64,000 nucleotides of DNA from Pseudonocardia thermophila. GTDB lineage: Bacteria > Actinomycetota > Actinomycetes > Mycobacteriales > Pseudonocardiaceae. Each line of letters starts with the position of its first letter. Positions within the stretch are counted from its first letter, which is position 1. Where the stretch lies: NCBI RefSeq assembly GCF_900142365.1, contig NZ_FRAP01000005.1:62001-126000 (forward strand). Reading direction: 5' to 3'. Under the pieces are notes generated by a model. That model was not told the DNA's origin, ran no database searches, and saw nothing but the letters and a program-made list of their open reading frames with translations. The translations under genes and the position numbers were made by a program. This document shows positions 17,103 through 26,190 of the stretch, in pieces.

Positions 17103-17967
17103 GTGTCCGAACCCGGCCTGACGGTCCCCGTGCTCCGCGCGGTGACGCTGCCCGAGCCGGGGCCGCAGGACATCCGTGTCCGCGGCACGGCCGGTTCCGT
17201 CGACCGCGCCGATACCCTCGTCGTCGCTGGTCCGCTGCGGGGCGTCTTCGGCCTGGTCGGGCCGGTGGGTCTGGGCTTCTCGCTCACCGGCACCGTGACC
17301 GCCGTCGGATCCGCTCCACCGGTTTCGCCGTCGGGGACGCAGTCGCCGCCGTCCACCCGGACATCGCTGGGCCCATGCGCGCCGCCGAGGACGAGACGAT
17401 CGTCCCGGCCGCCACCGCGGCGCGGCTCCCGGCCGGCCTCGACCCGGTGGCGGCCGCATCGCTCCCGCTCAACGGCACGCTCGCGGCGAACCTCGTGGAG
17501 CTCCTCGGCCCGGCTGAGGGCCGCAGCCTGCTCGTCACGGGCGCCGCCGGATCGGTGGACGGGTACGCGTCCCGCTCGCCGTCCGGGCCGGGTGGAAGGT
17601 CACCGATCTGGCCAGGGAGGCCGATCGCGACGTCGTGCTGCGCGCCGGGCCCACGAGTTCGTCACCGAGCTGCCCGGGCCGGAGTTCGACGCAGTCCTCG
17701 ACGCGGTCCCGCTGCGCACTCCGGCCTGGCCACGGTGTGCGAGGCGGGATCTTCGCCGCTCCGCCCGCGCCGGTGATCGCCGAGTCGGAGCGGGGCATCG
17801 ACGTCCGGAACCGGAGCGTGCAGCCCCACGGCGCGGTGCTCGCCCGCGCCGCGGACGGCGTGCTGGAGCTGCGCGTGGCCGGGGCCGTGCCGCTGACCGA
17901 GGCAGCCACGGCGTTCGCGCGCGTGGCCGAACCGGGTCAGCGGGGGCGGTGGCTACTGCTGCCCTGA
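17103..17967 (+). pseudogene. frameshifted zinc-type quinone oxidoreductase (MDR superfamily)
   Basis: Pieces of one MDR-family NADPH:quinone oxidoreductase lie in order but in different frames: VPVLRAVTLPEPGPQDIRV with AGSVDRADTLVVAG (from 17103); TGFAVGDAVAAVHPDI and LPAGLDPVAAASLPLNGTLA with LLVTGAAGSV (about 17315-17560); WKVTDLAREADRDVVLRAG; HEFVTELPGPEFDAVLDAVPL; and PHGAVLARAADGVLELRV to the stop at 17967. At least four frame changes are required (near 17315, 17560, 17650, 17725), so no functional protein is expected unless the assembly has errors. The adjacent HxlR gene is its likely former regulator. Confidence 0.85.
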
Positions 17968-18159
17968 GCCGCCCCGCGGCTCGGGGACGGTGAGCCCGAG
18001 CATCGCGAGGGTCTCGGCGCACTCGGCGGCGTTCAGCGAGTGCTGGGCGACGACCCGGGCCGCGCGCAACCGCTCCGACTGCTCGCGGGCGCGGTCTGCC
18101 GCGTGGATGGCGGCGAGCTCGCCGTGCACGCGAGGGGGTGTCATTCCGGTCCACGCCAT
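17953..18159 (-). CDS. small hypothetical protein
   Basis: A 68-residue, mostly helical, Ala/Arg-rich protein (VHGELAAIHAADRAREQSERLRAARVV ... LNAAECAETLAMLGLTVPEP). The composition is coding-like and the tail overlaps the end of the oxidoreductase pseudogene convergently by 15 bp. No clear ribosome binding site precedes ATG 18159, and ATG 18144 is an in-frame alternative. I do not recognise a family. Confidence 0.5.
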   Translation of the reverse strand: MAWTGMTPPRVHGELAAIHAADRAREQSERLRAARVVAQHSLNAAECAETLAMLGLTVPEPRGGSGQQ

Positions 18160-18310
18160 GGGCCGCGACTCCGTTCCCGCGGCCGGCGTCGCCGCCGATC
18201 CGCGGTCCTGCCGGGAACGGCGATCTGCACGGGCCCGTCCTGCGACCCTCCCGGCTCCCCGACCGTACCCGACGATCGGCGCGCGCAGGGACCACGGCCC
18301 GATCGTGACC

Positions 18311-19141
18311 TCAGCGCGCCGGGAGCGCGGCCCGCTGCCGGGCGGCCTCGTAGAGCGCGATCGAGCCGGACACGGCGGCGTTCAGCGAACTGGCGGTGCC
18401 GGCCATGGGGATGCGGGTGAGGTGGTCGCAGGCGGCGGCCCAGGTCGTGCTCATGCCGCTGGTCTCGTTGCCGACGACGAGCAGGACCGGGCCGGTCAGG
18501 TCGGTCGCGGCCAGCTCGTCGGGGGCGTTCTCGTCGGTGCCGACCACCTGCAGCGGCACGCCGGCGGCGCGGACCCGCTCCACCCACGCCATGACGGTGT
18601 CGGGGCCGTCGGCGCGCACCGCCGGCAGGCCGAACAGCGAGCCGGTGGTGGCGCGCACCGTGCGCGGATCGTAGAGATCGGCGGCGTGGCCGGTGACGAT
18701 CACGCCGTGCGCGCCGAGGGCGTCGGCGGAGCGGACGAGGGTGCCCAGGTTGCCGGGGCTGCTCGGGCGGTCGAACGCCACCACGAGCGCGTCGACCGGG
18801 GTGGGGATGCGGTCCAGGTCGTCCGGCGGGGTGCGCACGACCAGGAGCGCCTCGGGCACCTGCTCCTCCTTCTCGCCGAGTTCGGCGATCAGCTCGGGGG
18901 CCAGCTCGTAGTGGGTCGCCGCAGCGGTGTCGCGCAGGAGCTCGGCGGCCCAGCTCGACCGCTTCCCGGCGCGCACCAGCACCGCGTCGACCTGCCAGCC
19001 GTGGCGCAGCGCCATCGTGATCGGGCGGACGCCCTGCACGAGGAAGCCGCGGGTGCGGTGGCGCTTCGTGCGGTTGGTGAGCAGGGCCTGCCACTGCTGG
19101 AACGCGGCGTTCCGCGACGTGACCGGGCGGAGGCCGGGCAT
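18311..19141 (-). CDS. TrmH/SpoU family RNA 2'-O-methyltransferase
   Basis: A SPOUT-class RNA methyltransferase of 276 residues from ATG 19141. After an N-terminal substrate-binding region (NRTKRHRTRGFLVQGVRPI) come motif 1 (AFDRPSSPGNLGTLVRSADALGA), motif 2 (LLVVGNETSGMS) and motif 3 (IPMAGTASSLNAAVSGSIALYEA), which form the knotted SAM site. It would methylate a ribose in rRNA or tRNA. GTG 19162 would add 7 residues and overlap the upstream gene's stop; ATG 19141 leaves a 10-bp gap. It is the last gene of a leftward run with the THUMP-type methyltransferase. Confidence 0.88.
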   Translation of the reverse strand: MPGLRPVTSRNAAFQQWQALLTNRTKRHRTRGFLVQGVRPITMALRHGWQVDAVLVRAGKRSSWAAELLRDTAAATHYELAPELIAELGEKEEQVPEALLVVRTPPDDLDRIPTPVDALVVAFDRPSSPGNLGTLVRSADALGAHGVIVTGHAADLYDPRTVRATTGSLFGLPAVRADGPDTVMAWVERVRAAGVPLQVVGTDENAPDELAATDLTGPVLLVVGNETSGMSTTWAAACDHLTRIPMAGTASSLNAAVSGSIALYEAARQRAALPAR

Positions 19142-19151
19142 GGGCCCGACC

Positions 19152-20180
19152 CTATCCGACACCGCGGGCGGCCCGTCGCCGCGCCGCCCGCGTCCGCTCC
19201 ACGACGAACGCGCTGGGGTGCAGCTCGCCGCGGGGGGTGGCGAGCTTGACCTCGCGCACGATCTTCAACCCGCGCGCGCCCGCGATCGACCGGGTGAGCA
19301 GCGTCTTCTCCTCGGTCATGAGCACCGCGCGCCCGTCCGGGGCGAGGATGCGGGCCAGCTCCGCGGCGAACGCCGGGTAGAGCGCGAGATTGCCGCTGTG
19401 CGAGCCGACCCGCTTGCCGAACGGCATGTTGGTGACCACCCGGTCGATCGCGCCGTGCGCGAACGGCAGCCTGGTCGCGTCGGCGCGCACCAGCAGCCCG
19501 TTGGGCACGAGCGGCAGGTTCGCCGCCGCCGCAGCGAGCGCCCGATCGTCCACATCGGACCCGATGAGGTGCAGGCTCCCGCCGAGGGCAGCGGCCTCCA
19601 CCAGCAGCGTCGCGGCGCCGCACAACGGGTCGAGCACGACGGCACCGGGCGGGATCTCGGCCAGCAACACGACGAAGGCGGCCAGCACCGGGTTCGCCGA
19701 CGCGGCCAGCCGCGCCATCGCGGGGAAGCGGCGCGACCGGTACAGCGGCCCGACCTGCGCCACCAGCTCGCGGCCGGCCCGCTCGACGTTGACGTCGTAG
19801 TCGCCGGGATCGTTCGCCCAGCCCAGCTCGGTGACCAGCCGCTCGATGAGCGCCCGCCGGGCGGGCACGCCGCCGACGCGGAACCGCGGCGGGCCGGAGA
19901 GCGCGAGCGCCGAGAGCACCCCGGACCGGACCGACCGCTGCAGGGTCACCACCGGGTCAGGGGCGAGCACGATCGAGAACGCCGAGTACAACCGCAGCTC
20001 GGCGATCGGGCGCAGCGGCCCGGAGAGATCGGCCAGCACCGCGTCGGCGGTGCGCCGGATGTTCGTGAGCAGCGGCGCACCGAGGTCGTGGCACTGCTGC
20101 AGCAACGCCTCGACAGCGCCGGGGAGGCTGGCCAGGTGGACCCGGTCGGCGACGGGCCGGTCCAGGTCGACGGGGCTCAC
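19152..20180 (-). CDS. THUMP/UPF0020-type RNA methyltransferase
   Basis: A 342-residue class I SAM-dependent methyltransferase. The N-terminal half resembles a THUMP-like RNA-binding region; the C-terminal half has motif I DPLCGAATLLVEAA, the acidic motif IGSDVDDRAL, ADATRLPF and the catalytic-loop motif TNMPFGKRVG, a variant of the NPPY/F motif of TrmN/Trm14-type N2-guanine enzymes. The likely substrate is tRNA or rRNA. It begins with a GTGA overlap on mazG, so the three leftward genes mazG, this gene and the TrmH-type gene are probably one operon. Confidence 0.82.
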   Translation of the reverse strand: MSPVDLDRPVADRVHLASLPGAVEALLQQCHDLGAPLLTNIRRTADAVLADLSGPLRPIAELRLYSAFSIVLAPDPVVTLQRSVRSGVLSALALSGPPRFRVGGVPARRALIERLVTELGWANDPGDYDVNVERAGRELVAQVGPLYRSRRFPAMARLAASANPVLAAFVVLLAEIPPGAVVLDPLCGAATLLVEAAALGGSLHLIGSDVDDRALAAAAANLPLVPNGLLVRADATRLPFAHGAIDRVVTNMPFGKRVGSHSGNLALYPAFAAELARILAPDGRAVLMTEEKTLLTRSIAGARGLKIVREVKLATPRGELHPSAFVVERTRAARRRAARGVG

Positions 20181-21070
20181 GCTGGCCAGTACCGCTTCCA
20201 GCCGTCCGCGTCGAGCGCGCTCGGGTCCTGCCCGTCGGCGCGGGCGGCCTCCTCAGCGGCGCGGACCCGGTCGGCGAACCGGCGAGCAGCCCCGCGCAGC
20301 TCCGCCTCCGGATCGATGCCGGCGAGCTTCGCCGCGGCCGCGACGGCGAACAGCCGCTCACCCACCGCCGGGCCCTCGGGCAGCAGCTCGGCCGGGAGGC
20401 CGGCCCGAGTGGTGCGGCTGGCCAGCTTCGCTGCGAGCGCCACCGCGGGCTGCCCGAGCGGCACCCCGTCGATGCTCGACTCGCGCTTCTTCTGGGCGCG
20501 CTTGAGCTCGTCCCAGCGGGCTTCCTGCTGGTCGGCGGTGATCATCCGCTCGGTGCCGGCGAACACGTGCGGATGCCGCTCGACGAGCTTCGTCACCAGA
20601 TCGCGGGCGACCTCGTCGATGCCGAACGCATCGGTCGGGTGCTCGGTGGCGATGCGGGAGTGGAACAACACCTGCAGCAGGACATCGCCCAGCTCCTCGC
20701 GGACGTCGGCGCGGTTGCCGTCCTCGATCGCCTGGTAGAGCTCGTAGCACTCCTCCACGAGGTACTGCAGCAGCGACTCGTGGGTCTGCTTCGCGTCCCA
20801 CGGGCAGCCGCCGGGCGAGCGCAGCCGGTCCATCACCCGCACCGCGTCGAGCAGCGCCGCCCCGGCCGGGCCGGCGGCGGTGTCGCACGTCAGCACGACG
20901 TCGTCCACCCCGGGCCGGTCGGCGTCGGTGAGCCGCTGCGCCCCAGCGGCGCTGCACAGCTCGTCGGGCACGGTGTGGTCGGCGAACACCCGCGCGGCGG
21001 CGCGCAGTGCGGGCAGCGCCGCTGCCGGCAGCACCGCGGCACCGCCGGCCAGCACGACCGTCGTCGCCAT
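20177..21070 (-). CDS. mazG: MazG family nucleoside triphosphate pyrophosphohydrolase
   Basis: A 297-residue MazG. The core CPWDAKQTHESLLQYLVEECYELYQAIEDG and EELGDVLLQVLFHSRIA supplies the metal-binding EExxE/ExxD set; a second, degenerate helical half follows (ERHPHVFAG, WDELKRAQKKRESSIDGVP). It hydrolyses (d)NTPs to monophosphates and PPi for nucleotide-pool sanitation. A roughly 80-residue N-terminal extension precedes the core, as in actinobacterial MazG. ATG 21070 starts 2 bp after the stop of the upstream lipoprotein gene. The mfd-lipoprotein-mazG order differs slightly from M. tuberculosis but the neighbourhood is conserved. Confidence 0.92.
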   Translation of the reverse strand: MATTVVLAGGAAVLPAAALPALRAAARVFADHTVPDELCSAAGAQRLTDADRPGVDDVVLTCDTAAGPAGAALLDAVRVMDRLRSPGGCPWDAKQTHESLLQYLVEECYELYQAIEDGNRADVREELGDVLLQVLFHSRIATEHPTDAFGIDEVARDLVTKLVERHPHVFAGTERMITADQQEARWDELKRAQKKRESSIDGVPLGQPAVALAAKLASRTTRAGLPAELLPEGPAVGERLFAVAAAAKLAGIDPEAELRGAARRFADRVRAAEEAARADGQDPSALDADGWKRYWPA

Positions 21071-21072
21071 GG

Positions 21073-22002
21073 TCAGGACGGGAGGATGACGAGGCCGGCC
21101 TGGTCCTCCGGCGCGACGAGGCGGAACCCGACCGGGTCCCACACCCCGAACCGCGGGTTGACCACGACCGGGTTGTTGCCCTGCTCAGCCTGCGCGACCC
21201 GGATGCCGATGTTGAGCAGCTCGGACTGGCTGAGCTGCTCGGCGGCCGCCGGGTCACCGGGCCCATCGGTGCGCCGCTGCACCACGCGCGCGACCGACCA
21301 CGACGCGTTGGCCGGGTTCGGCTGGTAAGCGACCACTGTCCCCTCCGGGACGCCGAACAGGATCGTGCCGGCGCGTTCGGTGTCAGTCCCCGCCGCGTAC
21401 GCGGCGCCGCGGCGCGCACCCGGCTCGGCGAGGACCTGCTCGGCCAGGTTGCCGCCGCTGGCGAGCAGCCGCGCGAAGCGCTCGGCGGTCTCGCGGTCGC
21501 GCACCGTCACTTCGTCGACGACCACGGAGACGCGGCCGATCGCGTGGCGCCCCAGCTCGATGGCGGCCGCCTGCCACGGCGCCGCACGGCGGGTGATCTC
21601 CAGGATCCCGTCGACGACGCTGGGGTCGCGCACCGCCATGTTGCCCATCTGCAGCTGTTGCTGGAGCATCCCGAGCGCGACGTTCTCGGCGATCCCCTCG
21701 AGCTCCTCCGGCGGCACCCGCACTCCGGCCGCCGTCGCGGCGCCGCCGACGACGGTGTTGCTCACCGCCGACTCGACGACCAGACGGCTCAGCCCGTCGG
21801 TGCCCCAGCCGAACACGCTCGCCGCCGCGGTCTGGTCCGGGTCGGTCAGGGCGGCGTCGATCTGCTGCTCGACGTCGTTCAGCGAGATCACGTGATCACC
21901 GATCACGGCCCCGGTGCCCGGCCCACCCGGACCGGCGCAGCCGCTGACGACGGCACCGACCACTGCCATGGTCACCAGAGCGCGTCCCACATGCCTCCGC
22001 AC
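21073..22002 (-). CDS. SurA N-terminal domain-containing lipoprotein
   Basis: A 309-residue exported lipoprotein: RRHVGRALVTMAVVGAVVSGC gives a signal peptide with lipobox VSGC (Cys22). The mature part has a SurA_N-like helical region (VIGDHVISLNDVEQQIDAAL) and a long helical segment with QQLQM, followed by an extended C-terminal tail; no parvulin PPIase domain is evident. A chaperone-type role at the outer face of the membrane is likely. GTG 22002 is chosen because AGAAGG lies 8 nt upstream; GTG 22011 overlaps that site. It lies between mfd and mazG, with probable co-transcription to mazG. Confidence 0.82.
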   Translation of the reverse strand: MRRHVGRALVTMAVVGAVVSGCAGPGGPGTGAVIGDHVISLNDVEQQIDAALTDPDQTAAASVFGWGTDGLSRLVVESAVSNTVVGGAATAAGVRVPPEELEGIAENVALGMLQQQLQMGNMAVRDPSVVDGILEITRRAAPWQAAAIELGRHAIGRVSVVVDEVTVRDRETAERFARLLASGGNLAEQVLAEPGARRGAAYAAGTDTERAGTILFGVPEGTVVAYQPNPANASWSVARVVQRRTDGPGDPAAAEQLSQSELLNIGIRVAQAEQGNNPVVVNPRFGVWDPVGFRLVAPEDQAGLVILPS

Positions 22003-22081
22003 GTGCGTCACCTTCTCACGGGGGCGCATCCGGCCCCGTTCGACCCCGGGCGTGCGCATCCGACCGGACCCGACGGAGCGG

Positions 22082-25000
22082 TCAGGACCCGGTGCGGGCC
22101 GGCGCCGGGAGGACGTCGCGCAGCAGCGCGGCGAGCCAGTCGAGCAGCTCCGCGTCGCGCAGCGGCGCGCCGCCGATGCGCCCGCCCGCCACCGGCTTCG
22201 GCACCTGGATCATCTTCGCCGCCGGTTTGTACAGCGACTTCGGGTGCAACCGCTTGAGCCGCAGCTGCGCGGAGTCGGGCAGCTCGACCGGGCCGAGCCG
22301 GATACCGGTGCCGGTCGCGGCGACCTCGGTGATGCCGAACGAGCGGCAGGTCTGGCGGAACCGAGCCACGGCCAGCAGGTTGTGCACCGGCTGCGGTGGC
22401 TCACCGTAGCGGTCGGTCAGCTCCTCGAGGATCGCGGACAGCGCCTCCTCGTCGGCCGCCTCGGCGATCTTGCGGTAGACCTCGAGCCGGAGCCGTTCAC
22501 CCGTCACGTAGTCGTGCGGCACGTGCGCGTCGACGGGCAGATCGACCCGCACCTCGGCCAGCTGCCGCTCCTCCTCGGGCTCGCCCGCGCCGGCCTGCTT
22601 GCGGAACGCCGCCACGGCCTCGCCGACCAGCCGCAGGTACAGGTCGAAGCCGACGCCCGCGATGTGCCCGCTCTGCTCGGCACCGAGGATGTTGCCGGCG
22701 CCGCGGATCTCCAGGTCCTTCATCGCGACGGCCGCGCCCGCGCCCAGCTCGGAGTGCTGCGCGATCGTGGCGAGCCGGTCGTGCGCGGTCTCGGTGAGCG
22801 GGTGCTCCGGCGGGTAGAAGAAGTACGCGTACCCGCGCTCCCGGCCCCGGCCCACGCGGCCGCGCAGCTGGTGCAGCTGGGAGAGCCCGAGCGTGTCGGA
22901 GCGCTCCACGATCAGCGTGTTGGCGTTGGAGATGTCCAGGCCGTTCTCGACGATCGTGGTGCAGACCAGTACGTCGTACTCCTTGTGCCAGAACGCGTTC
23001 ACAGTGCGCTCGAGCAGGTCCTCGTTCATCTGCCCGTGCGCGATCGCGATGCGCGCCTCCGGCACCAGCTCGGCGACCTTGCGGGCGGCGCGCTCGATCG
23101 ACGACACCCGGTTGTGCACGTAGAAGACCTGGCCGTCGCGCAGCAGCTCCCGCCGGATCGCCGCGGCGACCTGCTTGTCGGAGTACGGACCGACGTAGGT
23201 CAGCGTGGGGTGGCGGTCCTCCGGGGGCGTGGTGATCGTCGACATCTCGCGGATGCCGGCCAGGCTCATCTCCAGCGTGCGCGGGATCGGAGTCGCGGAG
23301 AGCGTGAGCACGTCGACGTGCGTGCGCAGCGCCGTGATGTGCTCCTTGTGCTCGACGCCGAACCGCTGCTCCTCGTCGACGATGACCAGGCCGAGGTCCT
23401 TCCACCGCACGCCGTTCTGCAGCAGCCGGTGGGTGCCGATCACGATGTCGACGGTGCCCTCGGCGAGTCCCTCGATCGTCTCCTTCGCCTCTGCGGCGTC
23501 GGTGAACCGGGACAGGCCGCGGATCGTCACCGGGAACTGGCGCATCCGCTCGGTGAACGTCGCCAGGTGCTGGGTGGCGAGCAGCGTGGTCGGCACGAGA
23601 ACGGCGACCTGCTTGCCGTCCTGGACGGCCTTGAACGCCGCCCGGACCGCGATCTCGGTCTTGCCGAAGCCGACGTCGCCGGAGATCACCCGGTCCATCG
23701 GGACCGGCGCCTCCATGTCGCGCTTGACCTCCTCGATCGCCGCGAGCTGGTCGGGCGTCTCGGTGAACGGGAACGCGTCCTCCAGCTCCCGCTGCCACGG
23801 GGTGTCCTTGCTGAACGCGTGCCCCGGGGAGGCCTGGCGGGCGGCGTAGAGCTGCACGAGCTGCGCGGCGATCTGGCGGACGGCCTTACGCGCGCGGCCC
23901 TTCGTCTTGGCCCAGTCGGCGCCGCCCAGCTTGTTCAGCGTGGGCACCTCACCACCGACGTAGCGACTGACCTCGTCGAGGGAGTCGGTGGGCACGTAGA
24001 GCCGGTCGGCGGGCTGCCCGCGCTTCGACGACGCGTACTCCAGCACCAGGTACTCGCGGGTCGCGCCGCCGATCGTGCGTTCGCGCATCTCCACGAACCG
24101 GCCGATGCCGTGCTGGTTGTGCACGACGTAGTCGCCCGGTTTGAGGGTGACCAGGTCGACGGCGTTGCGCCGCTTCGTGGCGAGCTTGCGGGTCTCGGTG
24201 ACGCCGGCGCGGTTGCCGGTCAGGTCGGCCTCGGACAGCACGGCGAGCCCGCCGGTGGTGAACCCGTCGGTGAGGCGCCCGCAGGTCACCGTGACCAGGC
24301 CCTTGTCGGGCTCGTCGACCAGCTCGTCGACGCGCACCGCCGGGACGTCGGCCTCGCGCAGCTGCTCCAGGAACCGCTGGGCGGTGCCCGCACCGCCCAC
24401 GACCAGCACCGCGGCGCCACCGGTGGTGGCGTGCGCGCGCAGGTCGACGAGCGCGCGATCGGTGTCGCCGCGGTAGGACTCGACCTCGTGGACAGCGGGT
24501 GCGTGCACGTCGTCCGCGCCGGACAGCAGCGGCGTCAGCGTGACGACCGGGCGGCCGGTGGCGGTGGCGTGCTCCAGCACGTCGTCGAGATCGCGGTAGG
24601 CGGACTTGCCCACGTCGATCGGTGCGTCCGCCCCGGCGCCCGCGGCGAACCAGGAGGCCTCCAGGAACTCCTGGCCGGTGCGGACGAGGTCGGCGCTGCG
24701 CGTGCGGATCCGCTCGGGATCGGCGAGCAGGACCAGCGAGCCCTCCGGCAGCAGGTCGGTGAGCAGATCCAGCTCACCGTCGACCAGGGCCGGGATGAGC
24801 GACTCCATGCCCTCGGCGGGGATGCCCTCGGCGAGGTGCTCCAAGAGCTGGCGGAGCTGGGCGTTGTCCTCGTGCTCGCGGGCCAGCGCGCGGGCGCGCT
24901 CGCGCACCGGATCGGTCAGCAGCAGCTCCCGGCAGCCCGGCGCCACCAGCTCCTCGACGGTGCCGGTGGAGCGCTGGTCAGCCACGCCGAACGTGCGCAG

Positions 25001-25636
25001 CTCGCTGACCTCGTCGCCCCAGAACTCGATGCGCACCGGATGCTCGGCCGTGGGCGGGAAGACGTCGACCAGGCCGCCGCGGACCGCGAACTCGCCGCGC
25101 GCGGTCACCATCTCCACACGGGTGTAGGCCAGCTCGACCAGGCGGGTGAGCAGAGCATCGAACTCGTACTCGGTGCCGACCCGCAGCGTGATCGGCTCCA
25201 GCTCGCCCAGCCCGGGCGCGATCGGCTGGATCAGGCTGCGCGCGGCCGCGACCACCACGCGCGGCGGAGTGCCCGCGGAGAGGCTGCGGAAGATCGCCAG
25301 CCGCCGGCCGACGGTGTCCGGGCGCGGCGACAGGCGCTCGTGCGGCAGCGTCTCCCAGCTCGGCAGCAGGGCGACGGCCGACGGGTCGCCGATCAGGTCG
25401 GTCGTCGCCGCGGCGAGGTCCTCGGCCTCGCGGTCGGTCGCGGTGACCGCGAGCACCGTCCGACCGGTCGCGAGACCTGCGGCGAGGAACGGCCGCAGGG
25501 CCGCGGGTCCCTCCACGCGCAACGCCGGGGTCTCGACCGCCCGCAGGTCACGGACGGCGTCGACGACGGCGGCCAGATCGGGTTCGGCGAGGGTGGAACG
25601 AAGCAGACCGGACAGCTTGGCCACAGGCGGAGACAA
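22082..25636 (-). CDS. mfd: transcription-repair coupling factor Mfd
   Basis: An 1184-residue Mfd that releases RNA polymerase stalled at lesions and recruits UvrA. Domains in order: UvrB-like N-terminal module (to about residue 350), the D4 RNAP-interacting domain ([17 protein letters not shown]), a RecG-like translocase with Walker [36 protein letters not shown] (DEEQ box) and [18 protein letters not shown], helicase C motifs ([12 protein letters not shown]), and the C-terminal regulatory domain. TTG 25636 gives the longest protein but its GAGGGG is directly adjacent; GTG 25624 (four residues shorter) is an equally possible start. Upstream lies the 22-bp repeat array. Confidence 0.95.
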   Translation of the reverse strand: MSPPVAKLSGLLRSTLAEPDLAAVVDAVRDLRAVETPALRVEGPAALRPFLAAGLATGRTVLAVTATDREAEDLAAATTDLIGDPSAVALLPSWETLPHERLSPRPDTVGRRLAIFRSLSAGTPPRVVVAAARSLIQPIAPGLGELEPITLRVGTEYEFDALLTRLVELAYTRVEMVTARGEFAVRGGLVDVFPPTAEHPVRIEFWGDEVSELRTFGVADQRSTGTVEELVAPGCRELLLTDPVRERARALAREHEDNAQLRQLLEHLAEGIPAEGMESLIPALVDGELDLLTDLLPEGSLVLLADPERIRTRSADLVRTGQEFLEASWFAAGAGADAPIDVGKSAYRDLDDVLEHATATGRPVVTLTPLLSGADDVHAPAVHEVESYRGDTDRALVDLRAHATTGGAAVLVVGGAGTAQRFLEQLREADVPAVRVDELVDEPDKGLVTVTCGRLTDGFTTGGLAVLSEADLTGNRAGVTETRKLATKRRNAVDLVTLKPGDYVVHNQHGIGRFVEMRERTIGGATREYLVLEYASSKRGQPADRLYVPTDSLDEVSRYVGGEVPTLNKLGGADWAKTKGRARKAVRQIAAQLVQLYAARQASPGHAFSKDTPWQRELEDAFPFTETPDQLAAIEEVKRDMEAPVPMDRVISGDVGFGKTEIAVRAAFKAVQDGKQVAVLVPTTLLATQHLATFTERMRQFPVTIRGLSRFTDAAEAKETIEGLAEGTVDIVIGTHRLLQNGVRWKDLGLVIVDEEQRFGVEHKEHITALRTHVDVLTLSATPIPRTLEMSLAGIREMSTITTPPEDRHPTLTYVGPYSDKQVAAAIRRELLRDGQVFYVHNRVSSIERAARKVAELVPEARIAIAHGQMNEDLLERTVNAFWHKEYDVLVCTTIVENGLDISNANTLIVERSDTLGLSQLHQLRGRVGRGRERGYAYFFYPPEHPLTETAHDRLATIAQHSELGAGAAVAMKDLEIRGAGNILGAEQSGHIAGVGFDLYLRLVGEAVAAFRKQAGAGEPEEERQLAEVRVDLPVDAHVPHDYVTGERLRLEVYRKIAEAADEEALSAILEELTDRYGEPPQPVHNLLAVARFRQTCRSFGITEVAATGTGIRLGPVELPDSAQLRLKRLHPKSLYKPAAKMIQVPKPVAGGRIGGAPLRDAELLDWLAALLRDVLPAPARTGS

Positions 25637-25750
25637 CCCCTCGGACGCGGGTGGATGCGCACGGCAACGAGCCCCTGACCGGCACCTCGGGGGCCGGAGG
25701 GGTTCGTACCTGCAAGCCTACGCCGCGGCCTCAGCGGGTGGACGACGCCC

Positions 25751-25967
25751 GCGAGTTGCGGTTCTCCCGACGACGAGTCGCGGCTTCCCGACAGCGAGTC
25801 GTCCCGAACGGGTCGGCGAGTTCTCCCGACCAGCACCGCGAGTTGCCCCAACCAGCACCGCGAGTTCTCCCGACCAGCACCGCGAACTGTCCGCGCAGGG
25901 GGCGACTCACCCAGATCGGTACGGCGAGTTGCCCGCCGGGGGATGCCGAGCTGGCCGGCCAGGACTT
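25751..25967. repeat. 22-bp tandem repeat array, left arm (GCGAG orientation)
   Basis: About ten imperfect units beginning GCGAG(T/C) start at 25751, 25773, 25794, 25816, 25838, 25860, 25882, 25902, 25924 and 25946, so the spacing is 22 bp with single deviations of 20 and 21. Best-conserved units share GCGAGTTCTCCCGACCAGCA. No spacers separate units. The array fills most of the gap between mfd and the tricorn-like protease gene. Confidence 0.85.
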
Positions 25968-26005
25968 GCCGTCCAGGATCCCGACTCGACGTCACTAGAT
26001 CAACG

Positions 26006-26190
26006 CCTCGCCTTCAGGAATCCGCGACTCGCCCTCCCCGTCGGGGCGACTCGCCCTCCCCGTCGGGGCAACTCGCCCGCCCCGTCGGGGCAACTCGGCC
26101 GCCCCGTCGGGAGAACTCGGCCGCCCCGTCGGGAGAACTCGGCCGCCCGGTCTGGGCAACTCGGCCGCCCCGTCGGGGCAACTCGCGCTC
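26006..26190. repeat. 22-bp tandem repeat array, right arm (ACTCG orientation)
   Basis: Units beginning ACTCG start at 26027, 26049, 26071, 26093, 26115, 26137, 26159 and 26181: seven exact 22-bp steps. The unit is the reverse complement of the left-arm unit, and most copies carry the internal palindrome CCCCGTCGGGG. A degenerate unit precedes at about 26006. The last unit runs into the stop codon of the tricorn-like protease gene. Since 22 is not a multiple of three, the array is not a coding repeat. Confidence 0.9.

Noticed and set aside
21914..25678. 1254-codon plus-strand open frame antisense to mfd
   Set aside because: Pure shadow of Mfd on the other strand; no ribosome binding site or motif, composition Arg/Gly/His-rich.
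25995..26188. Extension of the tricorn-type protease or a separate Pro/Gly-rich repeat protein over the array
   Set aside because: The 22-bp unit shifts frame every repeat and the protease has a stop at 26189; the open frames are a by-product of GC content.
25751..26190. CRISPR array
   Set aside because: Units abut without spacers, each unit varies, orientation flips in the middle, and no cas genes are nearby.
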